A DNA stretch of 64,000 nucleotides from an uncultured Eubacteriales bacterium (GCA_902492505.1 CABULU010000003.1:1-64000); one strand, 5' to 3'. Positions 15,967 to 24,770 are shown, numbered from the stretch's first letter. A program made the numbers and translations. Notes: generated from the letters alone by a model not told the origin.

Positions 15967-16541
15967 ATGGGAAGCACCTGCTGCGCGTCGTCCGGTTCAA
16001 GTGATGACGTCTGTTCATCCTCCGGCAGCGTTACTCCCGCAAGCTTTGGTAAATCCTCTATCGACTCCAAGCCGAAACAGCGAAGAAAATCAGCAGTTGT
16101 ACCGTAGAGGTGAGGGCGTCCGGGAGCATCCAGTCTGCCGCGTTCTTCAACAAGACCCTTTTCGATTAGTGAATTTATCCCGTAAAAGCAGTCCACGCCG
16201 CGAATCTGCTCAATATAACCCTTTGTGACCGGCTGATTATATGCAATAACCGCAAGAATTTCCATCGCAGCATTTGACAACGGAGTATTTCGCCTGTGGT
16301 CCAGTGCTCGGCGTGTAATCTCGCCGTAAAACGCACGCGTTGACATTTGAAAGCATGTATTCAGCTTTAGTATTTCAAATCCGCGCTGATTTTCAGCGTA
16401 ATACTCGTTCAGACCGTAAACGACATTTTCGAGAGTGTGCACATCCGTCTCAAGCGTCTGTGCAAGCTTTTCCCGCTCAATCGGCTCTCCGCTTGCAAAC
16501 AATATAGCCTCCAGAGCACCTGTCATATAATTAAATTCCAT
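15963..16541 (-). CDS. scpB: Segregation and condensation protein B
   Basis: 192 residues, the winged-helix accessory subunit of the Smc-ScpAB condensin that organises and segregates the chromosome. ALEAILFASGEPIEREKLA near the start, RGFEILKLNTCFQMSTR, and LSNAAMEILAVIAYNQPVTKGYIEQIRGVD (about 88-117) are diagnostic. The acidic C-terminal tail is variable in the family. It overlaps scpA by 11 bases and DUF2953 by 4 bases, so it is tightly coupled in the operon. Confidence 0.95.
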   Translation of the reverse strand: MEFNYMTGALEAILFASGEPIEREKLAQTLETDVHTLENVVYGLNEYYAENQRGFEILKLNTCFQMSTRAFYGEITRRALDHRRNTPLSNAAMEILAVIAYNQPVTKGYIEQIRGVDCFYGINSLIEKGLVEERGRLDAPGRPHLYGTTADFLRCFGLESIEDLPKLAGVTLPEDEQTSSLEPDDAQQVLPI

Positions 16542-17259
16542 CTGTACCTTTCCTCTCGCTTACGTCAATATATATTTCGCCGGCACTGTCGCTTACGGTA
16601 ATACGCTCGTTTTTTGTAAGCTCCAATACCGCAAGAAAGGTCGCAACTATATCCGAGCGAGACTTTGAAAACTTAAACAGTGACTTAAAGCTCACGTGTC
16701 TGCCGCGCGACAGAATACGCAAAACGGTGAATATCTTAGTCTTAACCGAAGCTATTTGTCTCCCGACAATACCCTTGAAATTCTTTATAGGCGACGTATT
16801 GATATATTCAAAGCGACGCGAAGCATTCAGATAAGCTTCATTCAGCTTGGATATATCGTATACCCTTGTATGTTTTTTATCAAATTCCACCGTCATCATC
16901 CGGCGGGTAAATTTAATTCCGGCAGTCTCATTCAGCTCACGCAGCTTAGGCAAAACTTCTTTATACCTTTTATATTCGGCAAGCGAGCGCGCAAGCTGTT
17001 CACGCGGGTCTTCCTCTTCCTCAGGAGGCTTTGGCAGCAGCATTTTGGATTTTATATACATGAGATTTGCAGCCATTTCGATAAATTCGCTGGAAACCTC
17101 AAGATCCATTCTCTTCAGATCGTCGATATACTCCATATACTGCTCTAAAATAAGTGAAATAGGAATATCGTAAACAGAAACCTTATTTTTTGATATAAGA
17201 TGCAAAAGAAGATCGAGCGGACCGTCAAAAACCTCAAGCTTAAATACCGGACGTTCCAT
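16531..17259 (-). CDS. scpA: Segregation and condensation protein A (kleisin)
   Basis: 242 residues. The kleisin bridges Smc heads and binds ScpB. The N-terminal motif FKLEVFDGPLDLLLHLISKN, the mid part MAANLMYIKSKMLLPKPPEEEED (near 63-85), and the C-terminal winged helix with VATFLAVLELTKNERITV are characteristic. ATG 17259. It lies 15 bases after the M50 protease gene and overlaps scpB. Confidence 0.95.
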   Translation of the reverse strand: MERPVFKLEVFDGPLDLLLHLISKNKVSVYDIPISLILEQYMEYIDDLKRMDLEVSSEFIEMAANLMYIKSKMLLPKPPEEEEDPREQLARSLAEYKRYKEVLPKLRELNETAGIKFTRRMMTVEFDKKHTRVYDISKLNEAYLNASRRFEYINTSPIKNFKGIVGRQIASVKTKIFTVLRILSRGRHVSFKSLFKFSKSRSDIVATFLAVLELTKNERITVSDSAGEIYIDVSERKGTDGI

Positions 17260-17274
17260 AATAAGCTGACCCCC

Positions 17275-17973
17275 CTATGCAAACAGAAGGCCTGCAATAA
17301 ACCCGGCAGGAATTCTCCATACAACGGTAAGACCTTCAAACAGAGTGCCCTGAACTGTACCTATGGCTTGAGAAATAAAATCGGTCGTAATAACCAAAAC
17401 AAAAAATACTATATAAATATACTGTCCGTAGCGACGGATAAAATCATTGAACTTATCCGGCATAAAAAACCCTAAAATACGCGATCCGTCTAAAGGATAT
17501 ACCGGTATAAGGTTAAACACGGCAAGTCCGAGATTTATTATCGTCATATAGTAAAAAAACATCATAGCAACAAACAGTATTCTCGAAAAAGATGAATAAT
17601 AGTAAGCATAATTGAAAAACACTGCAAAAAATGAGCTTATAACCGCCAAAACAAGATTGGAAACAGGTCCGGCGGCAGCAGTCACCATCATGCCCTTTTT
17701 CGGTTCTTTAAAGTAAAGCGGGTTTACGGGTACCGGCTTTGCCCAGCCGAAATGAATAATAATCATCATAAGCAGACCCAGCGGGTCAATATGCTTTAAC
17801 GGATTGAGCGTAAGTCTTCCCGCATCCTTTGCGGTGGGGTCTCCCAGCTTATACGCTGCATAGCCGTGAGCGCACTCATGAAAGGTCAGCGAGATAAAAA
17901 CGACCGGTACAATATAAAGTGCATCCTTCAAGTATGCAAGCAATGTATTTCCTAAATTTGTAAATATATCCAT
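17275..17973 (-). CDS. Site-2-protease-like M50 family membrane metalloprotease
   Basis: 232 residues of a multi-spanning membrane protein. The zinc motif HECAH (HExxH) lies near residue 28 in LTFHECAHGYAAYKLGDPTA, followed by the characteristic DAGRLTLNPLKHIDPLG; NLIPVYPLDGSRIL near 158-171 provides the third zinc ligand (NxxPxxxLDG). This is the small YwhC/FtsH-like-free subgroup common upstream of scpA in Clostridia. The substrate is unknown. Rhomboid or SpoIVFB function is not implied: the CBS domain of SpoIVFB relatives is missing. Confidence 0.9.
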   Translation of the reverse strand: MDIFTNLGNTLLAYLKDALYIVPVVFISLTFHECAHGYAAYKLGDPTAKDAGRLTLNPLKHIDPLGLLMMIIIHFGWAKPVPVNPLYFKEPKKGMMVTAAAGPVSNLVLAVISSFFAVFFNYAYYYSSFSRILFVAMMFFYYMTIINLGLAVFNLIPVYPLDGSRILGFFMPDKFNDFIRRYGQYIYIVFFVLVITTDFISQAIGTVQGTLFEGLTVVWRIPAGFIAGLLFA

Positions 17974-18046
17974 GTTTAATCCTTACCACGGTATCTTTCA
18001 TTATTGACTATATTTAAATGCTTAAGTCCCATAATTTAAAATGAAT

Positions 18047-18631
18047 TCAAGAAAGTGCCGCTTCTATATGAGACAGCATCTCATCCCTGCCCTGACCGGT
18101 CTGGGATGAAAACGGAACAATAACTGCATTTTCAAAATCGTATACCCTGCGCAGCCGTTCAAGATTTTTCAGCGCGGCGGTTTTAGACAGCTTATCCGCC
18201 TTTGTTGCGGCAACGATAAACGGTATTCCGACGTCGTAGAGATATCTGCCCATATCTATATCGAGATCAGATACGTCATGACGCAGATCTACAATAGAGA
18301 CGGCAAGCCGCTTATCACAGCCTGAGCGGAAATAATCCTCCATAAAAATCGACCATCTGCGTTTCTCTTCATAAGACACCTTGGCATAACCGTAGCCCGG
18401 AAGATCAACGAAATATACTTTCCCGTCAACATCATAGAAATTTATCGTAGCTGTCTTCCCCGGCCTTGCGGATGTGCGCGCAAGCGATTTTCTGTTCAGC
18501 AGGCGGTTAATCATAGAACTCTTACCGACATTTGAGCGCCCGCAGAATACAATATGCGGAAGATCGCTTAAAAACTGCGACTTTTTAACAGCCGAAATTT
18601 TTAAGGATACATTATTTAAATTAAGCTCCAT
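18047..18631 (-). CDS. engB: Ribosome biogenesis GTPase EngB/YsxC
   Basis: 194 residues from ATG 18631. GTP-binding motifs are GRSNVGKSSMIN (G1, near 31-42), T in GKTATINFY (G2), DLPGYGYAKV (G3), TKADK (G4) and the PFSSQTGQG region (G5). The protein assists maturation of the 50S subunit. ATG 18631 has GAGG 5 bases upstream; the earlier in-frame GTG (18637) would sit on that site. It follows lon by a few bases, the same lon-engB pair as in Bacillus subtilis (lonA-ysxC). Confidence 0.95.
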   Translation of the reverse strand: MELNLNNVSLKISAVKKSQFLSDLPHIVFCGRSNVGKSSMINRLLNRKSLARTSARPGKTATINFYDVDGKVYFVDLPGYGYAKVSYEEKRRWSIFMEDYFRSGCDKRLAVSIVDLRHDVSDLDIDMGRYLYDVGIPFIVAATKADKLSKTAALKNLERLRRVYDFENAVIVPFSSQTGQGRDEMLSHIEAALS

Positions 18632-18642
18632 AAGCACCTCTA

Positions 18643-21069
18643 TCAGTTAAGTACCGCCGCCGGCTTACTTTTTGCACCGACCGGGCTTTCCGAGACAGGC
18701 AGACTCCCGCGGGAGGACTTGACAACAGTTTCAAGCGCTGTGCGAAAAACCTCGTCCACCTTTTTAACTGCGACAAAGTTAATATTTTCATAAACGGTTT
18801 TATCTATTTCTTTAAGATCGGGAAGGTTACCGTAAGGTATAATCACGGTTGTCACGCCGTTTTTATATGCCGCCATCGTTTTTTCCTTCAACCCGCCTAT
18901 CGGAAGAACTCTGCCCGTAAGCGTAATTTCACCCGTCATTGCAACTGTATTTCTGACCGGGGTCAAGCTAAGCGCAGACGCCAGTGCCGTTGCAATCGCA
19001 ATTCCCGCAGAAGGTCCGTCTTTTGGCACGGCGCCCTCAGGGAAGTGAACATGTATATCACGGTTTTTATAAAAATCCGCATCAATATCATAGATAGATG
19101 CTACCGAACGGATATAAGACACCGCCGCACGCACGCTTTCCTTCATCACATCGCCCAAGCTGCCGGTGCAGTCAATTTTTCCGCTGCCCTCCAGCACCGA
19201 AACCTCAACGTTTAAAAGCTCGCCGCCCACACTTGTCCAGGCAAGTCCGTTGACAACGCCTATCATTCCGTCCTCATACAGCGGTTCATCGCGAAATTTG
19301 CGAGTACCGAGAAATTTTTCAATATTTTTAGCGCTGATCCGCACCGATTTGCTCTCTCCGGATACTATTATGCGCGCAGCGCGGCGCATAATCTCGGAGA
19401 TTTTTCGTTCAAGCTCACGCACACCCGATTCTCTTGTGTAGCATGAGATTATCTCCGGCACCGCCGTCTTGTCAAAGCGCACCTGCGACGCTTTAAGACC
19501 CGCTGCCTTAAGCTGCTTCGGAATAAGAAACTTTTCGGCAATACTTGTCTTTTCAGTATCAAGATAGCTTGAAATTTCAACAATATCCATACGATCCAAA
19601 AGCGGGCGCGGAATCGTATCAAGCGTATTTGCGGTCGCTATAAAAAACACATCGGACAGGTCAAGCGGTATATCAAGATAATGATCTTCAAAGTTTACGT
19701 TTTGTTCCCCGTCAAGCACCTCCAGCAGTGCGCTGGCAGGGTCGCCGTGAAAATCGGAACAAAGCTTGTCTATTTCATCAAGAAGCAACAGCGGATTCAT
19801 ACTTCCCGCTTTACGCACAGCGGCGGCAATCCTTCCCGGCATAGACCCTATATATGTACGGCGGTGACCGCGGATTTCCGCCTCATCGCGCACACCGCCC
19901 AGAGCAATGCGAGCATAAGTTCTGTTCATAGCCTTTGCAATGCTTTTGGCAACCGACGTTTTACCCACACCGGGAGGTCCGACAAGACAAAGAATCTGCC
20001 CTCGGTCTCCGCTCAGAGCGCGCACCGCAAGATGTTCCAGCACAAGGCGCTTGACCTTTTCCATACCGTAATGGTCTTTATTAAGCACATTTTCGGCAAG
20101 AGACAGGTCGGTATTTAGCTGAGTCTTTACACCAAACGGCATATCCAGCACAGTGTCAAGATACGTTTCGATAACTGAGCCCTCATGAGACATGGGCGGC
20201 ATTTTACTCAGCCGTTCCAACTCCTTATAAAGCTTTTCCTTTACTTCCTCTGAAGCGTTTAACGCTTCTATTTTATTACTGTAATCACCCAGAGAATCGT
20301 CATACTGCTCGTCCTCGCCCAACTCGCTGCGGATTGCCTTTAGCTGCTCTTTCAGATAGTACTCACGCTGATTGCTGTCAATCTGCTCTTTTACGCGAAG
20401 GGCAATCTCACGCTCCATTTTCAGAACTTCAATTTCCGACTGCAGACTGTCAATAAGAAACGCAGCACGCTCATACGGATTTATCATTTCCAGCAGCTTC
20501 TGCTTTATATCGTAACCCATAAACGTATTACCGGCTATGATATCCGACAAAACACCGAGGTCATTTTCCGCAACAACCGAGGCGAACACGTCCTCACCTG
20601 GTCTTGGGATATATTCGCTGTACTCTTCAAAAAGCTCCTTAAGCATGCGAAGTGACGCTTTCTGCTCAACACTGACAGCTGTACCGGGCAACTCGTCAAG
20701 GCGCATGGCATACGTATTGAGGCAGCCCCTGTCACTGTAAATCTGCGTAAGCTGAACACGGTCAACACCCTTAACCAGCACACGCAGGCTGTTCTCGTTT
20801 ACTTTAACCACCTGCTTAACCTTGACAAGCGTACCGATATCAAACATATTATCAGACGCAGGCTCGTCCTCCGAAATATCCTTTTGTGATGAAAGAACAA
20901 GCATACGACCGTTATGCATAGCCGTTTCAATTGCTCTTACAGAGCTTTTTCTGCCTACGTCAAAGCTGACCTTAACGTCCGGCATTACCACAAGTCCGCG
21001 CGTGGCAAGCAACGGATACAGCCGCAGTGGATTTTTAGTTTCGTATATATCAATTTTATCTGACATCAT
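18643..21069 (-). CDS. lon: ATP-dependent Lon protease
   Basis: 808 residues, full length for LonA. The N-terminal substrate domain (residues 15-210; [18 protein letters not shown] start) is followed by a coiled-coil (about 215-300), the AAA+ module with GPPGVGKTS Walker A near 365 and LLLDEIDK Walker B near 430, and the protease domain with the Ser-Lys dyad ([13 protein letters not shown], near 690, and the Lys in [13 protein letters not shown]). ATG 21069 and ATG 21066 are adjacent; spacing from GAGG (4 versus 7 bases) slightly favours 21066. The promoter at 21107-21135 is embedded in a palindrome. Upstream of engB in one unit. Confidence 0.97.
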   Translation of the reverse strand: MMSDKIDIYETKNPLRLYPLLATRGLVVMPDVKVSFDVGRKSSVRAIETAMHNGRMLVLSSQKDISEDEPASDNMFDIGTLVKVKQVVKVNENSLRVLVKGVDRVQLTQIYSDRGCLNTYAMRLDELPGTAVSVEQKASLRMLKELFEEYSEYIPRPGEDVFASVVAENDLGVLSDIIAGNTFMGYDIKQKLLEMINPYERAAFLIDSLQSEIEVLKMEREIALRVKEQIDSNQREYYLKEQLKAIRSELGEDEQYDDSLGDYSNKIEALNASEEVKEKLYKELERLSKMPPMSHEGSVIETYLDTVLDMPFGVKTQLNTDLSLAENVLNKDHYGMEKVKRLVLEHLAVRALSGDRGQILCLVGPPGVGKTSVAKSIAKAMNRTYARIALGGVRDEAEIRGHRRTYIGSMPGRIAAAVRKAGSMNPLLLLDEIDKLCSDFHGDPASALLEVLDGEQNVNFEDHYLDIPLDLSDVFFIATANTLDTIPRPLLDRMDIVEISSYLDTEKTSIAEKFLIPKQLKAAGLKASQVRFDKTAVPEIISCYTRESGVRELERKISEIMRRAARIIVSGESKSVRISAKNIEKFLGTRKFRDEPLYEDGMIGVVNGLAWTSVGGELLNVEVSVLEGSGKIDCTGSLGDVMKESVRAAVSYIRSVASIYDIDADFYKNRDIHVHFPEGAVPKDGPSAGIAIATALASALSLTPVRNTVAMTGEITLTGRVLPIGGLKEKTMAAYKNGVTTVIIPYGNLPDLKEIDKTVYENINFVAVKKVDEVFRTALETVVKSSRGSLPVSESPVGAKSKPAAVLN

Positions 21070-21100
21070 AATTCCTCATTTGCAAAAGTGTATAGTTGTA

Positions 21101-21135
21101 AAGTATATTATAATATATACTTAAATATAAATCAA
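21101..21135 (-). promoter_or_regulatory. lon promoter inside a palindrome
   Basis: Minus-strand TTGATT (21135-21130), a 17-base spacer, and TATAAT (21112-21107). The -10 is the centre of the inverted repeat AAGTATAT-N6-ATATACTT (21101-21122), a possible operator. No CIRCE or CtsR-type heptads were seen. Confidence 0.6.
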
Positions 21136-21176
21136 TGATTTTTTGTAAAAGGAGCTGCGGCAAAATCTACATGTAA

Positions 21177-21206
21177 AATTCCCCCGCAACAATATGCTGG
21201 GGAATT
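21177..21206 (-). terminator. Terminator after the nucleoside hydrolase gene
   Basis: AATTCCCC (21177-21184) and GGGGAATT (21199-21206) form an 8-bp stem with a 14-base loop, 15 bases after the stop codon of the minus-strand gene. The trailing U-tract is short (UUUUAC including stem bases). Confidence 0.6.
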
Positions 21207-21221
21207 ATTTATACAGATCTT

Positions 21222-22142
21222 TTACTTATCGGTAAGCTTCAAAAACAGATCAGTCATCAGCCTGTCACGATTGATATTCGTAACATAGCACATCTTCTTT
21301 TTCAGCGGATGCCTCTCATATTTAAAATTATAATCAGGCAGGAGTGTATCGGTGATTTGCGAGTACATGAACCTGTTTTCTTCATTTAACAGCCATGCAA
21401 TCGCGGTAACGTCCCAGATTACGCGCGTCCACGCCATAGACGCCTTACAGCGTTCTCCCTCGCGCACGGTATTTTCGCACAGGTAGTCCGCAAGCGGATT
21501 TTTACCTGAAAGCCAGTGTCTGAGTTCGGGTGCCGACACAGAAAATTCACTCACTACACCAAAGCATGGAAGCTGAACAAACGGCGCACTGCTGCCCATA
21601 ACAACACGTGCTGCGGCAATGTCCTGCATCATATTAAACTCCTTTGTATCATGCCAGTGCCGTGCGTGACCGCCAAGCCATACAATAACGATATTATCAG
21701 CAATTTCAGGATTAAGCAGCAGTGCGGACGCAATGTTTGTAACAGCACCGATTGCCACGACATAAAGCGGATTTTCGGGACTGTAAGATGACGCAATACT
21801 CACAAGGTCGTTTACAGCGGGAGAAATGACCGGCGTTTTTTCATCTTTTAAATACCCGCGTGAACCATGCAGTACTCTTTTACACAGCTCATTCTCGTCC
21901 GCAAGCTTGAGCAAGCGCACAACTTCATCATAGCTTTTCAGCATGCCGTCCTCCGGTCCGCTTGAACGGCTGTTATAAAACGGCGCAGCGTAAATACCCT
22001 TTACGTTCAGCTTATTCTTATACTTTAGCATATACGCAATGGCAAACTGGTCATCAATTTCATTGTATGCATCCGTATCAAGCACAATGTCTATTTGTCC
22101 CGTCGGAACTTTAAGATTTTTCAAATACTGTTCATTTGTCAT
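21222..22142 (-). CDS. Inosine-uridine-preferring nucleoside hydrolase family protein
   Basis: 306 residues from ATG 22142. Hydrolyses the N-glycosidic bond of ribonucleosides to base and ribose in this family. The calcium-binding Asp cluster appears as DTDAYNEIDDQFAIAYML (near 20-37), a variant of the usual DTDPGxDDA; VVAIGAVTNIASALL near 125, VWLGGHARHW, and the late WDVTAIAWLL near 245 also fit. The chosen ATG overlaps the upstream kinase-AraC gene by 11 bases and has AGGA 8 bases before it; the longer frame would run deeper into that gene. Paired with a ribokinase-like enzyme it gives a nucleoside salvage route: nucleoside to ribose to ribose 5-phosphate. Confidence 0.87.
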   Translation of the reverse strand: MTNEQYLKNLKVPTGQIDIVLDTDAYNEIDDQFAIAYMLKYKNKLNVKGIYAAPFYNSRSSGPEDGMLKSYDEVVRLLKLADENELCKRVLHGSRGYLKDEKTPVISPAVNDLVSIASSYSPENPLYVVAIGAVTNIASALLLNPEIADNIVIVWLGGHARHWHDTKEFNMMQDIAAARVVMGSSAPFVQLPCFGVVSEFSVSAPELRHWLSGKNPLADYLCENTVREGERCKASMAWTRVIWDVTAIAWLLNEENRFMYSQITDTLLPDYNFKYERHPLKKKMCYVTNINRDRLMTDLFLKLTDK

Positions 22143-23376
22143 GTTTTTCGTCCTGCTTTCTTTTTCTGTATTCAAGCGGAGTACAGCCATATTCTCTGTA
22201 AAACGCTTTTCGCATAAAGCTTTCGTTATTATATCCGGTGCGCGCTATCAGTTCAGAGACGCAAAGCTCCGTCTCCTTTAGCAAAGCGGCAAGCGTGCGG
22301 CAGCGCGCGCTGAGCAAAAGCTCAGAAAAGGATGCGCCAATATTGTTTTTAAGCCATCTGCCAGTATAAGACGGGCAATATCCAAGCTGCGCGGCAAGCC
22401 CTCCAAGCGTAGCGTCACTCAAATGGTTTTCAAAATACGCTTTAACCGTTCGTTTTTTCTGTTCTATATCGGAACACGCGCAGAGTTGCATCGTTTCAAG
22501 GCTTTCCTTTACTTCCTCCATGGTCGGCACAGACGGAGCAGCGCCCTTTCTCGACACCGCTATTGCCGCGGCGCATGACGCAAGGCGCAGTGATTTTTCC
22601 ACCGACTTGCCACTGAAAATACCGGCTGCAAAGTAACCTGTAAAAGTATCGCCCGCCGCAGTGGTGTCTACCGCTTTTACGCAAAATGCATTTTGTTTTA
22701 TACGCGTCTGTCCGTCAAAATAAATACTTCCGTTTTTACCCAATGTAAGAATTACACGCGTATTAGGATAATTCATGCGTGACCAAATTAAAAATTCCTC
22801 AGGCTCGGAAAGCCCTGAAAAGCCCTCCGCCTCTATCTCGTTTAAAATCAGATAAGATACCTGATTTAAGTCTATATTTCTGAGAGTCTGCTGAAACGGC
22901 GACGGATTAAATATAATACGCATACCCGCTGCATACGCCATTTCTATCAGATAAGGAAGCTCACTTATCTCATTTTGAATCAGCAAAAAATCACCCGCTG
23001 AAAAATCATTCAGCACCTCATCAATATAATCACGTGTAACGGCATAGTTTGCACCGCTGTACAGCAGTATGCTGTTTTCGCCGTGCGCGTCAACCTGAAT
23101 AACCGCCTGACCTGTCCTATTCTCTACGGTTTTCAGATATTTCAGATTGACGCCGCTGTCCCGCAGGAGTTTGCGCAGCATTTGCCCGTCCTCTCCGATG
23201 CAGCCGGCATGAAAAACCTCCGCGCCCGCTCTTGCAAGCGCTATTGACTGATTAAGACCCTTTCCTCCGGCAAAATGCTCCAGCCTGAGGGCAGCCGCTG
23301 TCTCACCCGGACGCACGATACTCTCAACCGAATAAACATAATCAATATTGCAGGAACCGAAATTAAGAATTTTCAT
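22132..23376 (-). CDS. PfkB-family (ribokinase-like) sugar kinase fused to a C-terminal AraC-type DNA-binding domain
   Basis: 414 residues. Residues 1 to about 295 are a ribokinase-like PfkB domain: FGSCNIDYVYSV at the start, FAGGKGLNQSIALARAGAEV near 35 (PfkB signature 1), NPSPFQ, LTLGKNGSIYFDG and DTTAAGDTFTGYFAAG near 240 (signature 2, with DTTAAGD for DTTGAGD; the catalytic Asp is kept). Residues about 310-405 are a two-helix-turn-helix AraC domain (TLGGLAAQLGYCPSYTGRWL; CVSELIARTGYNNESFMRKAFYREYGCTPLEYRKR). A kinase joined to an AraC domain is unusual and could couple sugar phosphorylation to gene control. ATG 23376 has AGGCGG 8 bases upstream. A dyad operator (23423-23447) overlaps its promoter. 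The downstream partner is the nucleoside hydrolase. Confidence 0.88.
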   Translation of the reverse strand: MKILNFGSCNIDYVYSVESIVRPGETAAALRLEHFAGGKGLNQSIALARAGAEVFHAGCIGEDGQMLRKLLRDSGVNLKYLKTVENRTGQAVIQVDAHGENSILLYSGANYAVTRDYIDEVLNDFSAGDFLLIQNEISELPYLIEMAYAAGMRIIFNPSPFQQTLRNIDLNQVSYLILNEIEAEGFSGLSEPEEFLIWSRMNYPNTRVILTLGKNGSIYFDGQTRIKQNAFCVKAVDTTAAGDTFTGYFAAGIFSGKSVEKSLRLASCAAAIAVSRKGAAPSVPTMEEVKESLETMQLCACSDIEQKKRTVKAYFENHLSDATLGGLAAQLGYCPSYTGRWLKNNIGASFSELLLSARCRTLAALLKETELCVSELIARTGYNNESFMRKAFYREYGCTPLEYRKRKQDEKHDK

Positions 23377-23407
23377 AATATTAACCGCCTATACCGTTAT
23401 GATATGG

Positions 23408-23436
23408 ATTATAATACAAACGGCAATACAAAACAA
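23408..23436 (-). promoter_or_regulatory. Promoter of the kinase-AraC/nucleoside hydrolase unit
   Basis: Minus-strand TTGTTT (23436-23431), a 17-base spacer, and TATAAT (23413-23408), 31 bases before the ATG. Confidence 0.65.
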
Positions 23437-23447
23437 GACTGTATTGC
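23423..23447. promoter_or_regulatory. Perfect dyad, candidate operator for the kinase-AraC fusion
   Basis: GCAATACA (23423-23430), nine bases, TGTATTGC (23440-23447). The repeat surrounds the -35 of the kinase-AraC promoter, a position suited to repression or autoregulation. Confidence 0.5.
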
Positions 23448-23502
23448 ATACAAAAACAGACCTTTTTACACATATAAACTATTATCTATCATGCGGCGAT
23501 AC

Positions 23503-23531
23503 TTGTCAAACCGACAGTTTTATAGTAAAAT
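23503..23531 (+). promoter_or_regulatory. Promoter of the GNAT gene
   Basis: TTGTCA (23503-23508), a 17-base spacer, and TAAAAT (23526-23531), 31 bases before the ATG at 23562. Divergent from the kinase-AraC promoter. Confidence 0.62.
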
Positions 23532-23561
23532 ATGATATATAGTGAGAATTCGGGAGGATTT

Positions 23562-23984
23562 ATGGACATTAAAGTGTTTGACGTACTGCCGCAGGACGCT
23601 AAAGATATACGAATTGCGGTTTTTGTTGACGAGCAGGGATTTCACGACGAATTTGACAGTGACGACAATGCCTCACTGCATCTTGTGGCATACATTGAAA
23701 ACAAAGCCGTGGCAACTGCAAGAGTTTTTTTTGACAAGACACAAAATAGATATATTATAGGAAGAATAGCCGTAATAAAGGAACAGAGAAAAAACGGACT
23801 GGGTGCTAAAATCGTGTATGCCGCAGAAAATATCATCAGAGAAAAAGGCGGACGCATGGCATATATACATGCTCAGCAACGCGCTGTCGGCTTTTATCGA
23901 AAAATCGGCTATACTGCTTTTGGCGATACGGAATCTGAACAAGGTTATCCGCATACATGGATGAAAAAAATATTTAAACCGTAA
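23562..23984 (+). CDS. GNAT family N-acetyltransferase
   Basis: 140 residues. Transfers an acetyl group from acetyl-CoA to an unidentified amine. The ElaA-like/GNAT pattern is seen: IAVFVDEQGFHDEFDSDD near the start, IGRIAVIKEQRKNGLGAKIVYAA (motif A with the R/QxxGxG/A pyrophosphate loop QRKNGLG, near 72-95), and AVGFYRKIGYTAFGD at the end. ATG 23562 has GGGAGG 4 bases upstream; the longer frame from 23532 would include the -10 region of the promoter. Monocistronic, ending in a strong terminator. Confidence 0.88.
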   Translation: MDIKVFDVLPQDAKDIRIAVFVDEQGFHDEFDSDDNASLHLVAYIENKAVATARVFFDKTQNRYIIGRIAVIKEQRKNGLGAKIVYAAENIIREKGGRMAYIHAQQRAVGFYRKIGYTAFGDTESEQGYPHTWMKKIFKP

Positions 23985-24004
23985 GAGACGCAGCTCATAA
24001 GATA

Positions 24005-24041
24005 TAAAAATCCCCGGCTGAAAAAACAGCCGGGGATTTTT
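24005..24041 (+). terminator. Bidirectional terminator between the GNAT gene and mazF
   Basis: TCCCCGGCTG (24011-24020), loop AAAAAA, CAGCCGGGGA (24027-24036), with A-rich sequence before and TTTTTT-type sequence after; it serves both convergent genes. Confidence 0.88.
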
Positions 24042-24057
24042 ATCGGAATAAGTAACT

Positions 24058-24393
24058 TTAAAGTCCGAAGCTTACGGAAATTGCTTTGTTAACCATATCC
24101 ATTGTTTGATTATCTATATGTCCCATTTTTTCTCTGAGCCGTGCTTTATCTATCGTGCGCACCTGTTCAAGCAGGATTACCGATTCCTTTGAAAGGCCGT
24201 AGCGCTCGTTAAGTTCTATATGGGTAGGTAGCTTTGATTTATTCACCTGACTCGTAATTGCGGCGGCAATAACCGTCGGGCTGTATCGGTTGCCGACATC
24301 GTTCTGAACAATCAACACGGGACGCAGTCCGCCCTGTTCGCTGCCCACAACAGGCGACAGATCGGCATAGTAAATATCGCCTCTTTTTATCAT
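24058..24393 (-). CDS. MazF/PemK-type endoribonuclease toxin without adjacent antitoxin
   Basis: 111 residues, close to Bacillus EndoA/MazF in length. [29 protein letters not shown] (residues 4-32) is the family core with the catalytic Arg; [17 protein letters not shown] and [13 protein letters not shown] follow. It cleaves single-stranded mRNA at short sites in characterised members. In Bacillus and most clostridia a small antitoxin gene lies just upstream; here the 219 bases up to tRNA-Gly hold no frame of that kind on either strand. The start ATG 24393 has only a distant GGAG (14 bases), so translation may be weak. A 14-bp palindrome lies 31-44 bases upstream of the start. Confidence 0.88.
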   Translation of the reverse strand: MIKRGDIYYADLSPVVGSEQGGLRPVLIVQNDVGNRYSPTVIAAAITSQVNKSKLPTHIELNERYGLSKESVILLEQVRTIDKARLREKMGHIDNQTMDMVNKAISVSFGL

Positions 24394-24423
24394 TTTTAAT
24401 TTTCACACTCCGTAAAAAATATT

Positions 24424-24437
24424 TAAAACATGTTTTA
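24424..24437. promoter_or_regulatory. 14-bp palindrome upstream of mazF
   Basis: TAAAACATGTTTTA is a perfect palindrome in the leader region of mazF, a possible operator. No convincing -35/-10 pair could be placed around it. Confidence 0.3.
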
Positions 24438-24527
24438 CAATAGTTATTATTTCCAACAAACACTTTGTTTAATCACTATCATTCTATATTCAAAATATTT
24501 TTTCGGTCACAAATTAGCAAATATGCC

Positions 24528-24571
24528 CTAAAACAAAAACGGACAACCGAAGTTGTCCGCTTTTGTTTTAG
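24528..24571 (-). terminator. Long hairpin terminator after tRNA-Gly
   Basis: A 44-base near-perfect inverted repeat: CTAAAACAAAA, one mismatch, CGGACAAC, loop, GTTGTCCG, one mismatch, TTTTGTTTTAG. Read on the minus strand the core stem is closed by a cUUCGg tetraloop and followed by a U-rich arm (UUUUUGUUUUAG), fitting termination of the minus-strand tRNA. Confidence 0.8.
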
Positions 24572-24612
24572 TGGGATAATAATAACCAGCGTGGCTTCTT
24601 AGCCTCGCCTGT

Positions 24613-24688
24613 TGGAGCGGGTGACGAGGCTCGAACTCGCTACCTCAACCTTGGCAAGGTTGCGCTCTACCAGATGAGCTACACCCGC
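24613..24688 (-). tRNA. tRNA-Gly (anticodon GCC)
   Basis: A 76-base cloverleaf on the minus strand. The acceptor stem is GCGGGTG/CACCCGC and the D-arm begins GCTCATCTGG. The anticodon arm CAACCTTGCCAAGGTTG gives GCC, and the T-arm contains GTTCGAG. CCA is encoded at the 3' end (24615-24613). It reads glycine codons GGC and GGU. A strong terminator follows. Confidence 0.96.
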
Positions 24689-24770
24689 ATGTCCGTTTTG
24701 TGAATGCCATATAATAATAACAAACGGTAAAACATTTGTCAATACTTTTTTAAAAGTTTTTTCATAAAAA

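Noticed and set aside
24239..24463. A 74-residue minus-strand frame overlapping the mazF start as a possible antitoxin
   Set aside because: It runs into the mazF coding region in another frame, is Cys/Arg-rich, and does not resemble MazE or EndoAI.
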